13,170 nucleotides of DNA from Clostridia bacterium (GTDB lineage: Bacteria; Bacillota; Clostridia; Christensenellales; UBA1242). Below, piece after piece: positions 6,639-13,170 of the stretch. The translations under genes were made by a program, and so were the position numbers. A model generated the notes under the pieces. The model saw nothing but the letters and a program-made list of their open reading frames with translations. It ran no database searches and was not told the DNA's origin. How positions within the stretch are numbered: position 1 is the first letter of the stretch; every line of letters starts with the position of its first letter. The DNA lies in assembly GCA_017443885.1 (NCBI GenBank), contig JAFSXW010000072.1, positions 1 to 13,170 of the forward strand. Direction: 5' to 3'.

Positions 6639-8558
6639 TTGGAAATTAAATACACTTCATATAGTATGCAAAAGAGGATTTTAGCGATATTGTTGCTTGT
6701 CCTCTTTTTTTTCGTGCTCCTTATTGCTAGGCTATTTTATTTACAAGTGGTAGTTGGCGTCAAATTAGAGGCAAAAGCGCTATCTCAGTGGCTAAGAGAT
6801 GTGCCAACTCAGGCCACTAGGGGAACTATAACAGATAGGTATGGAGCAGTTTTAGCTTCTAGTGAAACAAGCTTTACAATTTATGTGCGTCCTGCAAGTG
6901 TAATTAGCCCTGAAAAAGTGGCAAGTGTTATTGCAAAAAACACAGCTTTAGATGAAAGTGAAGTTTTAGAAAAGGTAAATAAAAAGGGCGTTAGCGAAAT
7001 TGAAATTGCAAAAAATATTTCTCACGAAGTGATGCAAAGCATTTTAAAAGAATATGAAGAAGGCATTATTTTTGCGCAAAACAGCACAAGGAATTACACC
7101 TACGATAGTTTGGCATCTCGTGTGTTGGGTTTTATAGATGCCGATGGAAATGGTCAAACTGGCTTAGAAGCATATTATAATAAATATCTTAAAGGTGTTA
7201 ATGGTGTTAGCCTTGTGGAGAGCAATTTAAAGGGGCAAACCCTTGAAAATTCGCCAACTTATTATATAGATCCGATTGATGGGTTAAACATAGAACTAAC
7301 GCTAGATTTTAAAATTCAGCAGGCAGTTGAAAATATAATACTTAATGCTTATAACGATAATGGAGCAAAAAACGCATCTTGTATTGTTATGGATCCTTCC
7401 ACTGGCGAAATTCTTGCTCTTGCCACCGCTCCATATTTCAACTTAAATGAAGTGCCACGAGATGATGTTGGGGCTCTTATGGATTTAAGCCGTAATATAA
7501 TTATTAGTGATGCCTATGAGCCGGGCTCAACTTTTAAAATTTTAACCACAGCAATTGCATTAAACGAGGGGCTCACAAGTGAGCATGATTATTTTTATTG
7601 CAGTGGTTTTAGAGTGGTAAATGGAGTTAAAATCAATTGCCACAGAAGGTCTGGACATGGGTCGCAAAGTTTGGGGCAAGGCCTTTCTAATAGTTGCAAC
7701 TGTGTGTTTATGGAACTTGCAAGGCGAATAGGGCTTGAAAGGTTTTATTCCTACTTAGAAAAATTTAGGCTAACAGAAGGCTTTGGGCTAGATTTTTTTG
7801 GCGAAGGAAAAGCCGTAACCATGCCACAAAGTTTGGTTACAGATGGGGATTTATTTAGAATGGGTTTTGGACAATCTATTGCGGTAACCCAACTTGGATT
7901 AATTAATAGTGTGGCTAGTTGCATAAATGGTGGCAATTTAATGCAACCATATTTTGCGAAAAAAATATATAGTAATGCTGGGCAGATTCTTTATGAAAAA
8001 CAAAGTACTGTTTTAAATAAAACTGTTTCAAAAGAAGTTAGCGACACCCTAAACAGATTGCTTTTTAAAGTTGTTGATGGTGGTGGCGGAAAAAGAGCAA
8101 TGGTTGCAGGACATAATATTGCAGGGAAAACGGGCACTGCACAAAAATACGAAAACGGAGCCATTGCCGAAGGGAAATATGTGGCATCATTTATAGGATA
8201 TGCGCCGGCAGAAAATCCAAAATATTTAGTTTTGGTAACGGTAGATGAGCCAAAAGGTGCTTATTATGGTGGTGTGGTTTCTGCACCAATTGCAAAAAAT
8301 GTTTTTGAAAAAATTTTTGAAATTAGAGAAGTGGAGGCTAATGAAAATTTAGAAGCAGGACGCAAGGCATTAGAAGCCAATATTGAAGTTCCTAATGTTA
8401 TAGGCAAAACGCTATCTCAGGCGAGCACAATGATAACTGAAAGTGGGCTTACATATCTAACATCTGGCACGGGAAGCAAGGTTAAAGCACAAATTGCAGA
8501 GCCGGGGTCTATGGCATTTAGTGGAGATATTGTGTTACTTATTATGGATGAAATATAA
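6639..8558 (+). CDS. ftsI: Class B penicillin-binding protein (FtsI/SpoVD type) with PASTA domain
   Basis: A septal D,D-transpeptidase that crosslinks peptidoglycan with FtsW. An N-terminal membrane anchor at residues ~13-37 is followed by the dimerisation domain starting RGTITDRYGAVLASS (R61 on). The transpeptidase domain has the nucleophile motif S297-T-F-K300 in EPGSTFKI, the SxN motif S352-C-N354, and K497-T-G in GKTGTAQ. A single PASTA domain fills about residues 580-639, starting EVPNVIGKTLSQAS. Length, 639 aa, and the PASTA tail fit SpoVD/PBP2B of Firmicutes; division and sporulation forms cannot be separated here. The start is TTG 6639 with AAAAAGG about 9 nt upstream. An ATG at 6666 (residue 10) lacks a ribosome site but would still keep the anchor. 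It is the likely partner of the ftsL and ftsW products in this cluster. Confidence 0.95.
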   Translation: MEIKYTSYSMQKRILAILLLVLFFFVLLIARLFYLQVVVGVKLEAKALSQWLRDVPTQATRGTITDRYGAVLASSETSFTIYVRPASVISPEKVASVIAKNTALDESEVLEKVNKKGVSEIEIAKNISHEVMQSILKEYEEGIIFAQNSTRNYTYDSLASRVLGFIDADGNGQTGLEAYYNKYLKGVNGVSLVESNLKGQTLENSPTYYIDPIDGLNIELTLDFKIQQAVENIILNAYNDNGAKNASCIVMDPSTGEILALATAPYFNLNEVPRDDVGALMDLSRNIIISDAYEPGSTFKILTTAIALNEGLTSEHDYFYCSGFRVVNGVKINCHRRSGHGSQSLGQGLSNSCNCVFMELARRIGLERFYSYLEKFRLTEGFGLDFFGEGKAVTMPQSLVTDGDLFRMGFGQSIAVTQLGLINSVASCINGGNLMQPYFAKKIYSNAGQILYEKQSTVLNKTVSKEVSDTLNRLLFKVVDGGGGKRAMVAGHNIAGKTGTAQKYENGAIAEGKYVASFIGYAPAENPKYLVLVTVDEPKGAYYGGVVSAPIAKNVFEKIFEIREVEANENLEAGRKALEANIEVPNVIGKTLSQASTMITESGLTYLTSGTGSKVKAQIAEPGSMAFSGDIVLLIMDEI

Positions 8559-8575
8559 AATAAGGGGGCAAAATT

Positions 8576-10039
8576 ATGAAATTATCTGGGCTTATTACTG
8601 AAAATGATGTTTTGCTTTATGGCGATATTGAAACCGAGGTTTTTGGGCTTTCTCATAATAGTAAAAGCATTAAAAAAGGTGATGTGTTTTTTGCACTATC
8701 AGGGCAAGCTTTTGACGGAAATTATTATATAGAAGAAGCGGTAAAAAATGGGGCAAGCGTGATAGTAACCGATAAAAATGTAAATGTAAATATTGATGCA
8801 AGTGTTATAAAAACAAATAATGCCAGAAGTGCAATGACAAGTTTTGCATCTAAGTTTTATAACAATCCTCAAAACAGTATGAAGATTATTATGATAACGG
8901 GAACAAATGGGAAAACCACCACAAGCTTTTTAATTCAAAATATTTTAAATGATAATGGGATGCCAGCTGGTGCTATTGGAACAAATGGTGCAATTTGGGG
9001 CAAAAAACATATTAGCACGGGCATGACAACTCCTGATCCCATAGAACTATTTAAAATTTTATCTCTAATGAAAGATGATGGCATAAAAGTGGTTGTTATG
9101 GAGGCCTCTGCTCATGCATTGGTGCTTAATAAATTAGATGGCATTTCTAGTGATATTTCAATTCTAACCAATATAACGCAAGACCATTTAGATTTTTTTA
9201 AAGATATGGAAAACTATGCAAATGCAAAATTTTCATTATTTTGCGCAGAAAAAACCAAAAGTGCAGTTGTGTGCATAGATGATGATTACACAATTAAACT
9301 ATTTAATAGCTTAACAGTTCCAGCCATTTCTTGTGGCGTTAATAAAGATGCAATAATAAAAGCAGAAAATGTGGAGCAAACTAATAGTGGGCAAAATTTT
9401 GTTTGCAATATTAATGGCAAAAAACAGAAATACGCTATTTTATTAGACGGCGAGTTTAATGTTAAAAATGCACTATGTGCAATAAGTGCATGCAGTTTGT
9501 TAGGCATTAAAGAAGATAATATAAAAGACAGCTTAAAAACGATTGCCCCAGTGGCAGGCAGGTTTAATAAAATAGATAAAAATGGTGTGATGGTTGTTAT
9601 TGATTACGCTCACACTCCAGATGGAATTTTTAATGTAATAGTGGCTGGAAGAAAATTAGCAAAAGAAAATAAACTGTATGTGGTGTTTGGTTGTGGTGGG
9701 CTTAGAGACGATAAAAAGCGTCCTATAATGGGTGAAATTGCGTGTGAAAATGCCGATTATGTGTATATCACTAGCGATAATCCACGGCAAGAAAACCCAA
9801 GCAAAATTATAAGCGACATTATAAGTGGTGCTAAAAATAAGAATAATTTTGTGGCAATAGAAGATAGGAAAACCGCCATAGAAACAGCAATTTCTAACGC
9901 CAATAAAGGTGATGTTGTTATGATTCTTGGAAAGGGGTGTGAAGACTATATGGAAATCAATGGGCAAAAAATACCCTATAGCGATTATAGTGTTGTGAAT
10001 AATTACATGCCTAGTGCAGAAGATAAACAAAAGAGTTAG
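8576..10039 (+). CDS. murE: UDP-MurNAc-tripeptide synthetase MurE, meso-diaminopimelate type
   Basis: MurE is an ATP-dependent cytoplasmic ligase adding the third amino acid to UDP-MurNAc-L-Ala-D-Glu. The N-terminal domain includes the SHNSKSIKKGDVFFAL motif. The ATP-binding loop GTNGKTT is at residues 109-115, with TTPDP, MEASAHAL and TNITQDHLDFF following. The C-terminal ligase domain has VVIDYAHTPDG and GCGGLRDDKKRPIMG. The substrate motif D401-N-P-R404 is the one associated with meso-diaminopimelate, against D(D/N)P(N/A) in lysine enzymes. Length, 487 aa, is usual. AAGGGGG precedes ATG 8576 with a good spacer, 17 nt after the PBP stop. The gene ends in TAG, and the gene expected next, murF, is absent. 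Confidence 0.97.
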   Translation: MKLSGLITENDVLLYGDIETEVFGLSHNSKSIKKGDVFFALSGQAFDGNYYIEEAVKNGASVIVTDKNVNVNIDASVIKTNNARSAMTSFASKFYNNPQNSMKIIMITGTNGKTTTSFLIQNILNDNGMPAGAIGTNGAIWGKKHISTGMTTPDPIELFKILSLMKDDGIKVVVMEASAHALVLNKLDGISSDISILTNITQDHLDFFKDMENYANAKFSLFCAEKTKSAVVCIDDDYTIKLFNSLTVPAISCGVNKDAIIKAENVEQTNSGQNFVCNINGKKQKYAILLDGEFNVKNALCAISACSLLGIKEDNIKDSLKTIAPVAGRFNKIDKNGVMVVIDYAHTPDGIFNVIVAGRKLAKENKLYVVFGCGGLRDDKKRPIMGEIACENADYVYITSDNPRQENPSKIISDIISGAKNKNNFVAIEDRKTAIETAISNANKGDVVMILGKGCEDYMEINGQKIPYSDYSVVNNYMPSAEDKQKS

Positions 10040-10186
10040 TGTTTAAAAACAATTTAAATAATATACACTGTTAAAGATTAATAAAAAACGCAAAAATAGT
10101 ATAAAAATATAAAAAATTAAAATAAAAATGTAATTTAAAACAAAAAATTGCAAAAAATATAACAAGTAAAGGAATAAGAATAAGAA
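10040..10186. other. A-rich non-coding gap where murF is normally found
   Basis: 147 nt made mostly of A and T, with stops in every frame and no residue motif of MurF that I can see. A TATAAA at 10100-10105 could be a -10 box, but the hexamer 17 nt upstream is poor. AAAGGA at 10168-10173 is the only ribosome-site candidate for mraY and is unusually far from its ATG (13 nt). Confidence 0.7.
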
Positions 10187-11197
10187 ATGAATTTTTATGC
10201 TAAATTGGTTTTATCAGGGATTGTTTCGTTTATTTTAGTGGCAATTATTATGCCACTTATTATTCGTGTTTTGCGTAAGAAAAAAATGGAGCAAAATATT
10301 CTTTCTTATGTTGAAATGCATTCTATTAAAAACGGAACGCCAACCATGGGTGGAATTGGTTTTATCCTTGCAATAATTATTTGTTCACTCATATTTGTGC
10401 ATCGTGATAACCATCTAATGCTTATGAGCTTAATAATAACATTTTCATATTCTCTTATTGGTTTTCTAGATGATTTTATTAAATTTAAAATGCATCGCAA
10501 TTTGGGGCTTAGGCCTTATCAGAAAATTATATCACAATTATCTGTTGCTATTGCCGTGTCGGTTTTTGTTTATTTAAATCCAAACCTAGTTGGTTCAAAA
10601 ATTTTCATTCCTTTTTCTAGTGTAATGGTGGACTTAAAGTGGGGGATTATTCCATTTGTAATTTTAATATTTATTGCCACTACTAACAGTGTTAATTTAA
10701 CAGATGGGTTAGATGGACTTGCAAGCATAACAACAATTTCTTACTTATTTTGTTTTGTGCTTATATTGATAATAGAGATTAATAGAGGGCTTGCTTCTAG
10801 TGATCTGCAAATACAAGGTTTAGCTATAGTTTCAGTAATTAGCATTGGCGCACTTTTCGGCTTTTTATTATATAATTCTTATCCTGCTAAAATATTTATG
10901 GGCGACACGGGATCGTTAGGGCTTGGTGGGCTTGTTGCTAGTGTTTCAATCTTTTCTAGAAATAGTTTATATATACCAATTCTAGGAGTAGTGTTTGTTG
11001 CTTCAAGTGTTTCAGTTATTATTCAGGTGTTGCATTTTAAGCGCACTCATGGAAAACGAGTGTTTTTAATGGCTCCACTTCATCATCACTTTGAAAAGAA
11101 GGGTGTTAGTGAAGTTAAAATAGTTTCGTGGTATGGAATAATTTCGCTTTTTTTGGGGCTAACTTCTGTGCTAATTTTAATGCTTGCCACAAATTAA
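10187..11197 (+). CDS. mraY: Phospho-N-acetylmuramoyl-pentapeptide-transferase MraY
   Basis: MraY transfers phospho-MurNAc-pentapeptide from the UDP carrier to undecaprenyl phosphate, making lipid I in the inner leaflet of the membrane. About ten hydrophobic helices are spread over 336 aa, the usual size. The catalytic aspartates are visible: D95-D96 in FLDDFIKF, D173 and D176 in NLTDGLDGLAS, and D240 in FMGDTGSLGLG. The cytoplasmic HHH motif is at residues 299-301 (PLHHHFEKKG). THGKRVFLMAPLHHHF is strongly conserved in the family. The early PTMGGIGFI motif is also present. It has a weak, distant Shine-Dalgarno site and A-rich gaps on both sides, so it may be transcribed or translated less tightly with its neighbours than the genes upstream. 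Confidence 0.97.
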   Translation: MNFYAKLVLSGIVSFILVAIIMPLIIRVLRKKKMEQNILSYVEMHSIKNGTPTMGGIGFILAIIICSLIFVHRDNHLMLMSLIITFSYSLIGFLDDFIKFKMHRNLGLRPYQKIISQLSVAIAVSVFVYLNPNLVGSKIFIPFSSVMVDLKWGIIPFVILIFIATTNSVNLTDGLDGLASITTISYLFCFVLILIIEINRGLASSDLQIQGLAIVSVISIGALFGFLLYNSYPAKIFMGDTGSLGLGGLVASVSIFSRNSLYIPILGVVFVASSVSVIIQVLHFKRTHGKRVFLMAPLHHHFEKKGVSEVKIVSWYGIISLFLGLTSVLILMLATN

Positions 11198-11272
11198 AAA
11201 AAATGCAAAAACAATAATTAAAGCTGAAAATATTGCACTAATTTTAAAATAAAATGTAAAAAATGCAAATAA

Positions 11273-11302
11273 TTGATATATTATTTACAATAAAAACATA
11301 AT
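11273..11302 (+). promoter_or_regulatory. Possible internal promoter for ftsW
   Basis: TTGATA (11273-11278) and CATAAT (11297-11302) are 18 nt apart inside the A-rich gap between mraY and ftsW. Transcription would start near 11309, past the TTG at 11305 but 35 nt before ATG 11344, which favours the shorter ftsW start. AT-rich DNA makes chance matches likely. Confidence 0.4.
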
Positions 11303-11343
11303 TTTTGTTTAATAAAAATAATTGCTTGTGCATAAACTTTAAT

Positions 11344-12465
11344 ATGTTTAAGCCAAAATTAATTCAGTTTAAAATAAGAAAAAATAGAACGGATTATATG
11401 ATTTTGGTTCTTATAATTATACTTGTTGTGTTTGGCGTTATAATGGTTCATTCTGCAAGCAAGGTTAGTGCAGAACTTAGTTATGGCGATTCATTTTTCT
11501 TTACTAAAAAGCAAATTATTGGGGCAGTGATTGGTTTTATTAGTTTAATTATTTTTAGTTTTGTGGATTATCATTTGCTTGAAAAATTTAAGTGGCCTAT
11601 CTTAATTGTTTCAATAGTTTTGTTAGGGCTTGTGTTTGTGCCTAAAATTGGCGTTGAAAATTATGGTGCTAAAAGATGGCTTAATCTTGGCATAACAACT
11701 ATTCAGCCCAGTGAGATTGCTAAATTTGCGTTTATTATTTTTTCAGCAAGTGTGCTTGCAAAAAATTATAATAAAGTTAAAACATTTAGGGGAATTTTGC
11801 CTGTTGCAATTTTTGGTGCAATAATTTGCCTTTTAATAATCTTAGAACCTAATATGAGCATAACAATGTGTGTTGGGCTAACTGTGGTTTTTATGCTAGT
11901 TGTGGGTGGGGTGAGTTTAAAGCATTTTTTATTGTTTTTTATTCCGGCGCTAGCGTTAGTTCCATTTTTAATAATAATTGAGCCTTATAGAATGCGTAGG
12001 CTTGTTGCCTTTTTAGATCCGTGGCAAAGCGCAAAGGGAGAAGGCTTTCAACTTGTGCAATCTCTTTATTCGCTAGGATCTGGCGGGTTTTTAGGAAAAG
12101 GACTTGGGGCTTCTAGGCAAAAATATTTGTTTTTGCCCTTTGCAGAAAGTGATTTTATTTTTTCAATTATAGGTGAAGAACTTGGATTTGTTGGTGCGTT
12201 AGTTTTAATAATTATTTATGCCATGGTTATTTGGCGAATAATCAAAATAGCATTAAACGCAAAAGACCGTTTTGGGTGTCTTCTTGCAACAGGCATTGCC
12301 TCAATCCTTGCGATTCAAGTGATAATTAATATTGCCGTTGTTTCTGGCTCGATTCCGCCAACAGGGCTTCCACTGCCATTTATTTCGGCAGGCTCAACTT
12401 CACTTGTGGTTTTTATGAGTGCTGTGGGTGTTGTCTTAAACATATCAAAGCAGAGTAAAATTTAA
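11344..12465 (+). CDS. ftsW: FtsW/SpoVE-type peptidoglycan glycosyltransferase (SEDS family)
   Basis: A SEDS polymerase that makes glycan strands from lipid II at the septum with its class B PBP partner. About ten hydrophobic helices are present. Family motifs are VFGVIMVHSAS at the first helix, GAKRWLNLG, IQPSEIAKFAFI, the extracellular-loop FLDPW and GFQLVQSLYSLGSGGFLGKGLG, FLPFAESDFIFSIIGEELG with the presumed catalytic Asp near residue 270, and GLPLPFISAGST, where most relatives have SYGGSS. I chose ATG 11344 (373 aa); a TTG at 11305 would add 13 residues without a ribosome site or resemblance to the family. No Shine-Dalgarno site is seen before either, unlike the other genes here. Its last codons overlap the terminator stem. 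murD, usually directly upstream, and murG, usually downstream, are missing. Confidence 0.95.
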   Translation: MFKPKLIQFKIRKNRTDYMILVLIIILVVFGVIMVHSASKVSAELSYGDSFFFTKKQIIGAVIGFISLIIFSFVDYHLLEKFKWPILIVSIVLLGLVFVPKIGVENYGAKRWLNLGITTIQPSEIAKFAFIIFSASVLAKNYNKVKTFRGILPVAIFGAIICLLIILEPNMSITMCVGLTVVFMLVVGGVSLKHFLLFFIPALALVPFLIIIEPYRMRRLVAFLDPWQSAKGEGFQLVQSLYSLGSGGFLGKGLGASRQKYLFLPFAESDFIFSIIGEELGFVGALVLIIIYAMVIWRIIKIALNAKDRFGCLLATGIASILAIQVIINIAVVSGSIPPTGLPLPFISAGSTSLVVFMSAVGVVLNISKQSKI

Positions 12466-12480
12466 CTCTGCTTAATTTTT
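12448..12480 (+). terminator. Intrinsic terminator overlapping the ftsW stop
   Basis: AAGCAGAGT (12448-12456) pairs with ACTCTGCTT (12465-12473) across an 8-nt loop that contains most of the stop codon, followed by AATTTTTT. The left arm encodes the last ftsW residues. It closes the dcw transcript. Confidence 0.85.
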
Positions 12481-12491
12481 TATATAAAAAT

Positions 12492-12520
12492 TTGATACAA
12501 ATTGAAGTGAAATATGTTAT
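12492..12520 (+). promoter_or_regulatory. Likely promoter of the cupin gene
   Basis: TTGATA (12492-12497) has TGTTAT 17 nt downstream (12515-12520); TATTAT at 12518-12523 is an alternative -10 with a longer spacer. It lies between the ftsW terminator and the cupin ribosome site TAAGGAG, so the cupin gene appears to have its own transcript. Confidence 0.5.
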
Positions 12521-12542
12521 TATAAACATATAAGGAGTAAAA

Positions 12543-12884
12543 ATGAAAAAAGTTAGTTTAGAAGAAACAAGTAGTTTTCATAATAGTGATTTATGCATTG
12601 CGACAGAATATCCTTTTGGAGACAAAGATATAGACATTGCTACTGCAATCATAAAAGGTAGATATCCAGATAAAGGTTTTTGTGTAAATAAAGATGTTAA
12701 AGAGATGGTTTTCGTAATAGAAGGTTCTGGTGAAATACATAAAGAAAATAAAGTTGTAAAATTTAAAACCGGCGATGCTATACTAATAGAAAAAAATGAA
12801 AAATATTTTTGGGTTGCTAATTGCAAAGTTGCAATGTCTTGTTCTCCTGCGTGGTATCCAGAGCAACATCTTTTAGTTGATTAA
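12543..12884 (+). CDS. Small single-domain cupin protein
   Basis: A 113-residue, soluble, single cupin barrel with no signal peptide or membrane segment. The second half shows the cupin pattern: KEMVFVIEGSGEIHKENKVVKFKTGDAILIEKNEKYFW, with the G(X)5-like turn and the TGDAILI strand. The usual two-His metal motif of the first cupin box is replaced here (KEMVFVIEG), so metal binding is doubtful. The tail CSPAWYPEQH is shared by many small cupins of gut Firmicutes of unknown function, as I recall the family. TAAGGAG is about 5 nt before ATG. Five of six glycines use GGT or GGA, whereas neighbouring genes favour GGC and GGG, and the CTAG tetramer common elsewhere is absent. It lies between two ftsW 3' ends and has no terminator of its own, so its transcript probably ends at the hairpin at 13021-13046. 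Confidence 0.85.
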   Translation: MKKVSLEETSSFHNSDLCIATEYPFGDKDIDIATAIIKGRYPDKGFCVNKDVKEMVFVIEGSGEIHKENKVVKFKTGDAILIEKNEKYFWVANCKVAMSCSPAWYPEQHLLVD

Positions 12885-12897
12885 AGTGCAATAATAA

Positions 12898-13032
12898 GTC
12901 ATAACAGGCAGTATTCCGAGGGCAGGGCTTCCACTGCCATTTATTAGTGCGGGAAGCACCTTATTTGTGGTTTTTACGAGCGCAATAGGCGTGGCTCTTA
13001 ATATTAATAAGCAATCAAAAAGCAGGGCATAG
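12898..13032 (+). pseudogene. Orphan second copy of the ftsW 3' end
   Basis: Read in frame from 12898, this gives VITGSIPRAGLPLPFISAG and onward to KQSKSRA and TAG at 13030-13032, ending like FtsW. From the GSIP motif on, about 30 of 39 residues equal the intact ftsW tail (12346-12462), and the 23 bases at 12923-12945 are identical to 12362-12384. Two TAA codons directly upstream (12892-12897) end the frame, and no start or ribosome site exists, so it is a non-functional remnant. The copy carries its own terminator, placed as in the intact gene. It may descend from a second ftsW/rodA-type paralogue or from a related strain's ftsW. Confidence 0.88.
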
Positions 13033-13046
13033 TGCTCTGCTTTTTT
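13021..13046 (+). terminator. Intrinsic terminator at the end of the ftsW remnant
   Basis: AGCAGGGCA (13021-13029) pairs with TGCTCTGCT (13033-13041) over a 3-nt loop with one G:T wobble, and a T run continues to 13046. It is the homologue of the ftsW terminator, with different bases in the inner stem and a shorter loop. It would serve the cupin gene. Confidence 0.85.
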
Positions 13047-13170
13047 GTGAATTAAAATATATCAAAATTTACGCACGGTATTAAAATATAAAATAATTAA
13101 AGTATGCGAGGATAAATAAAATAAGATTAGGAATTTAAAAATAGGCTAAGCAGGCTGGAAACTATTTCAA

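Noticed and set aside
12578..12826. Reverse-strand open frame opposite the cupin gene
   Set aside because: It has no ribosome site or family resemblance, while the forward frame has a clear cupin pattern and Shine-Dalgarno site.
1..13032. TGA possibly reassigned, since no gene in the window ends in TGA
   Set aside because: Tryptophans in the genes use TGG and no frame extends through TGA; about a dozen genes in AT-rich DNA are too few for a claim.
12346..13032. Transposon insertion carrying the cupin gene
   Set aside because: No transposase, terminal inverted repeats or short target duplication is visible; the flanking repeat is homologous coding sequence.
13047..13170. Start of a further gene at the right end (ATG at about 13104)
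   Set aside because: The frame ends after three codons and nothing else in this AT-rich stretch resembles a coding start.

Overview
The window is AT-rich and almost entirely coding on the + strand. Its content suggests a low-GC Gram-positive bacterium of the Clostridia/Firmicutes type. The grounds are an RNase J, a TrmR/U32 tRNA-modification gene pair as in Bacillus, Shine-Dalgarno sites of the AAGGAGG type, and a class B PBP with a C-terminal PASTA domain. MurE carries the DNPR motif that marks meso-diaminopimelate peptidoglycan. I cannot assign a genus from the sequence alone.

Left part (1-4116): the 3' end of a multispanning membrane protein gene, RNase J with a long basic N-terminal extension, a TrmR-like O-methyltransferase and a U32 (TrhP-like) protein, packed as one likely operon. 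The U32 gene stops early. Its C-terminal domain is still readable downstream in the same frame but is interrupted by TAA codons. A strong intrinsic terminator follows, then a cluster of short hairpin repeats, two of which show a compensatory base-pair change.

Central part (4300-12480): a division and cell wall (dcw) cluster, mraZ-rsmH-ftsL-PBP-murE-mraY-ftsW. It starts from a clear extended -10 promoter that directly abuts two 10-bp-spaced AAAGTGG boxes, the expected autoregulatory MraZ operator. MraZ regulates the cluster and RsmH methylates 16S rRNA. MurE and MraY act in the lipid I branch, and FtsW with the class B PBP polymerises and crosslinks septal peptidoglycan, with FtsL as scaffold. 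The cluster is reduced: murF (normally between murE and mraY) and murD (normally between mraY and ftsW) are absent. Each vacant place holds about 110-150 nt of very A-rich non-coding DNA, and no murG or murC follows ftsW.

Right part (12480-13170): after the ftsW terminator comes a small cupin gene with its own promoter and different codon habits. Behind it lies a diverged second copy of the last ~42 codons of ftsW, complete with its own terminator hairpin. The cupin is therefore bracketed by two ftsW tails, which is the most unusual arrangement in the window. Bases 13047-13170 show nothing I can support. I found no CRISPR array, tRNA, rRNA, transposase or defence system.
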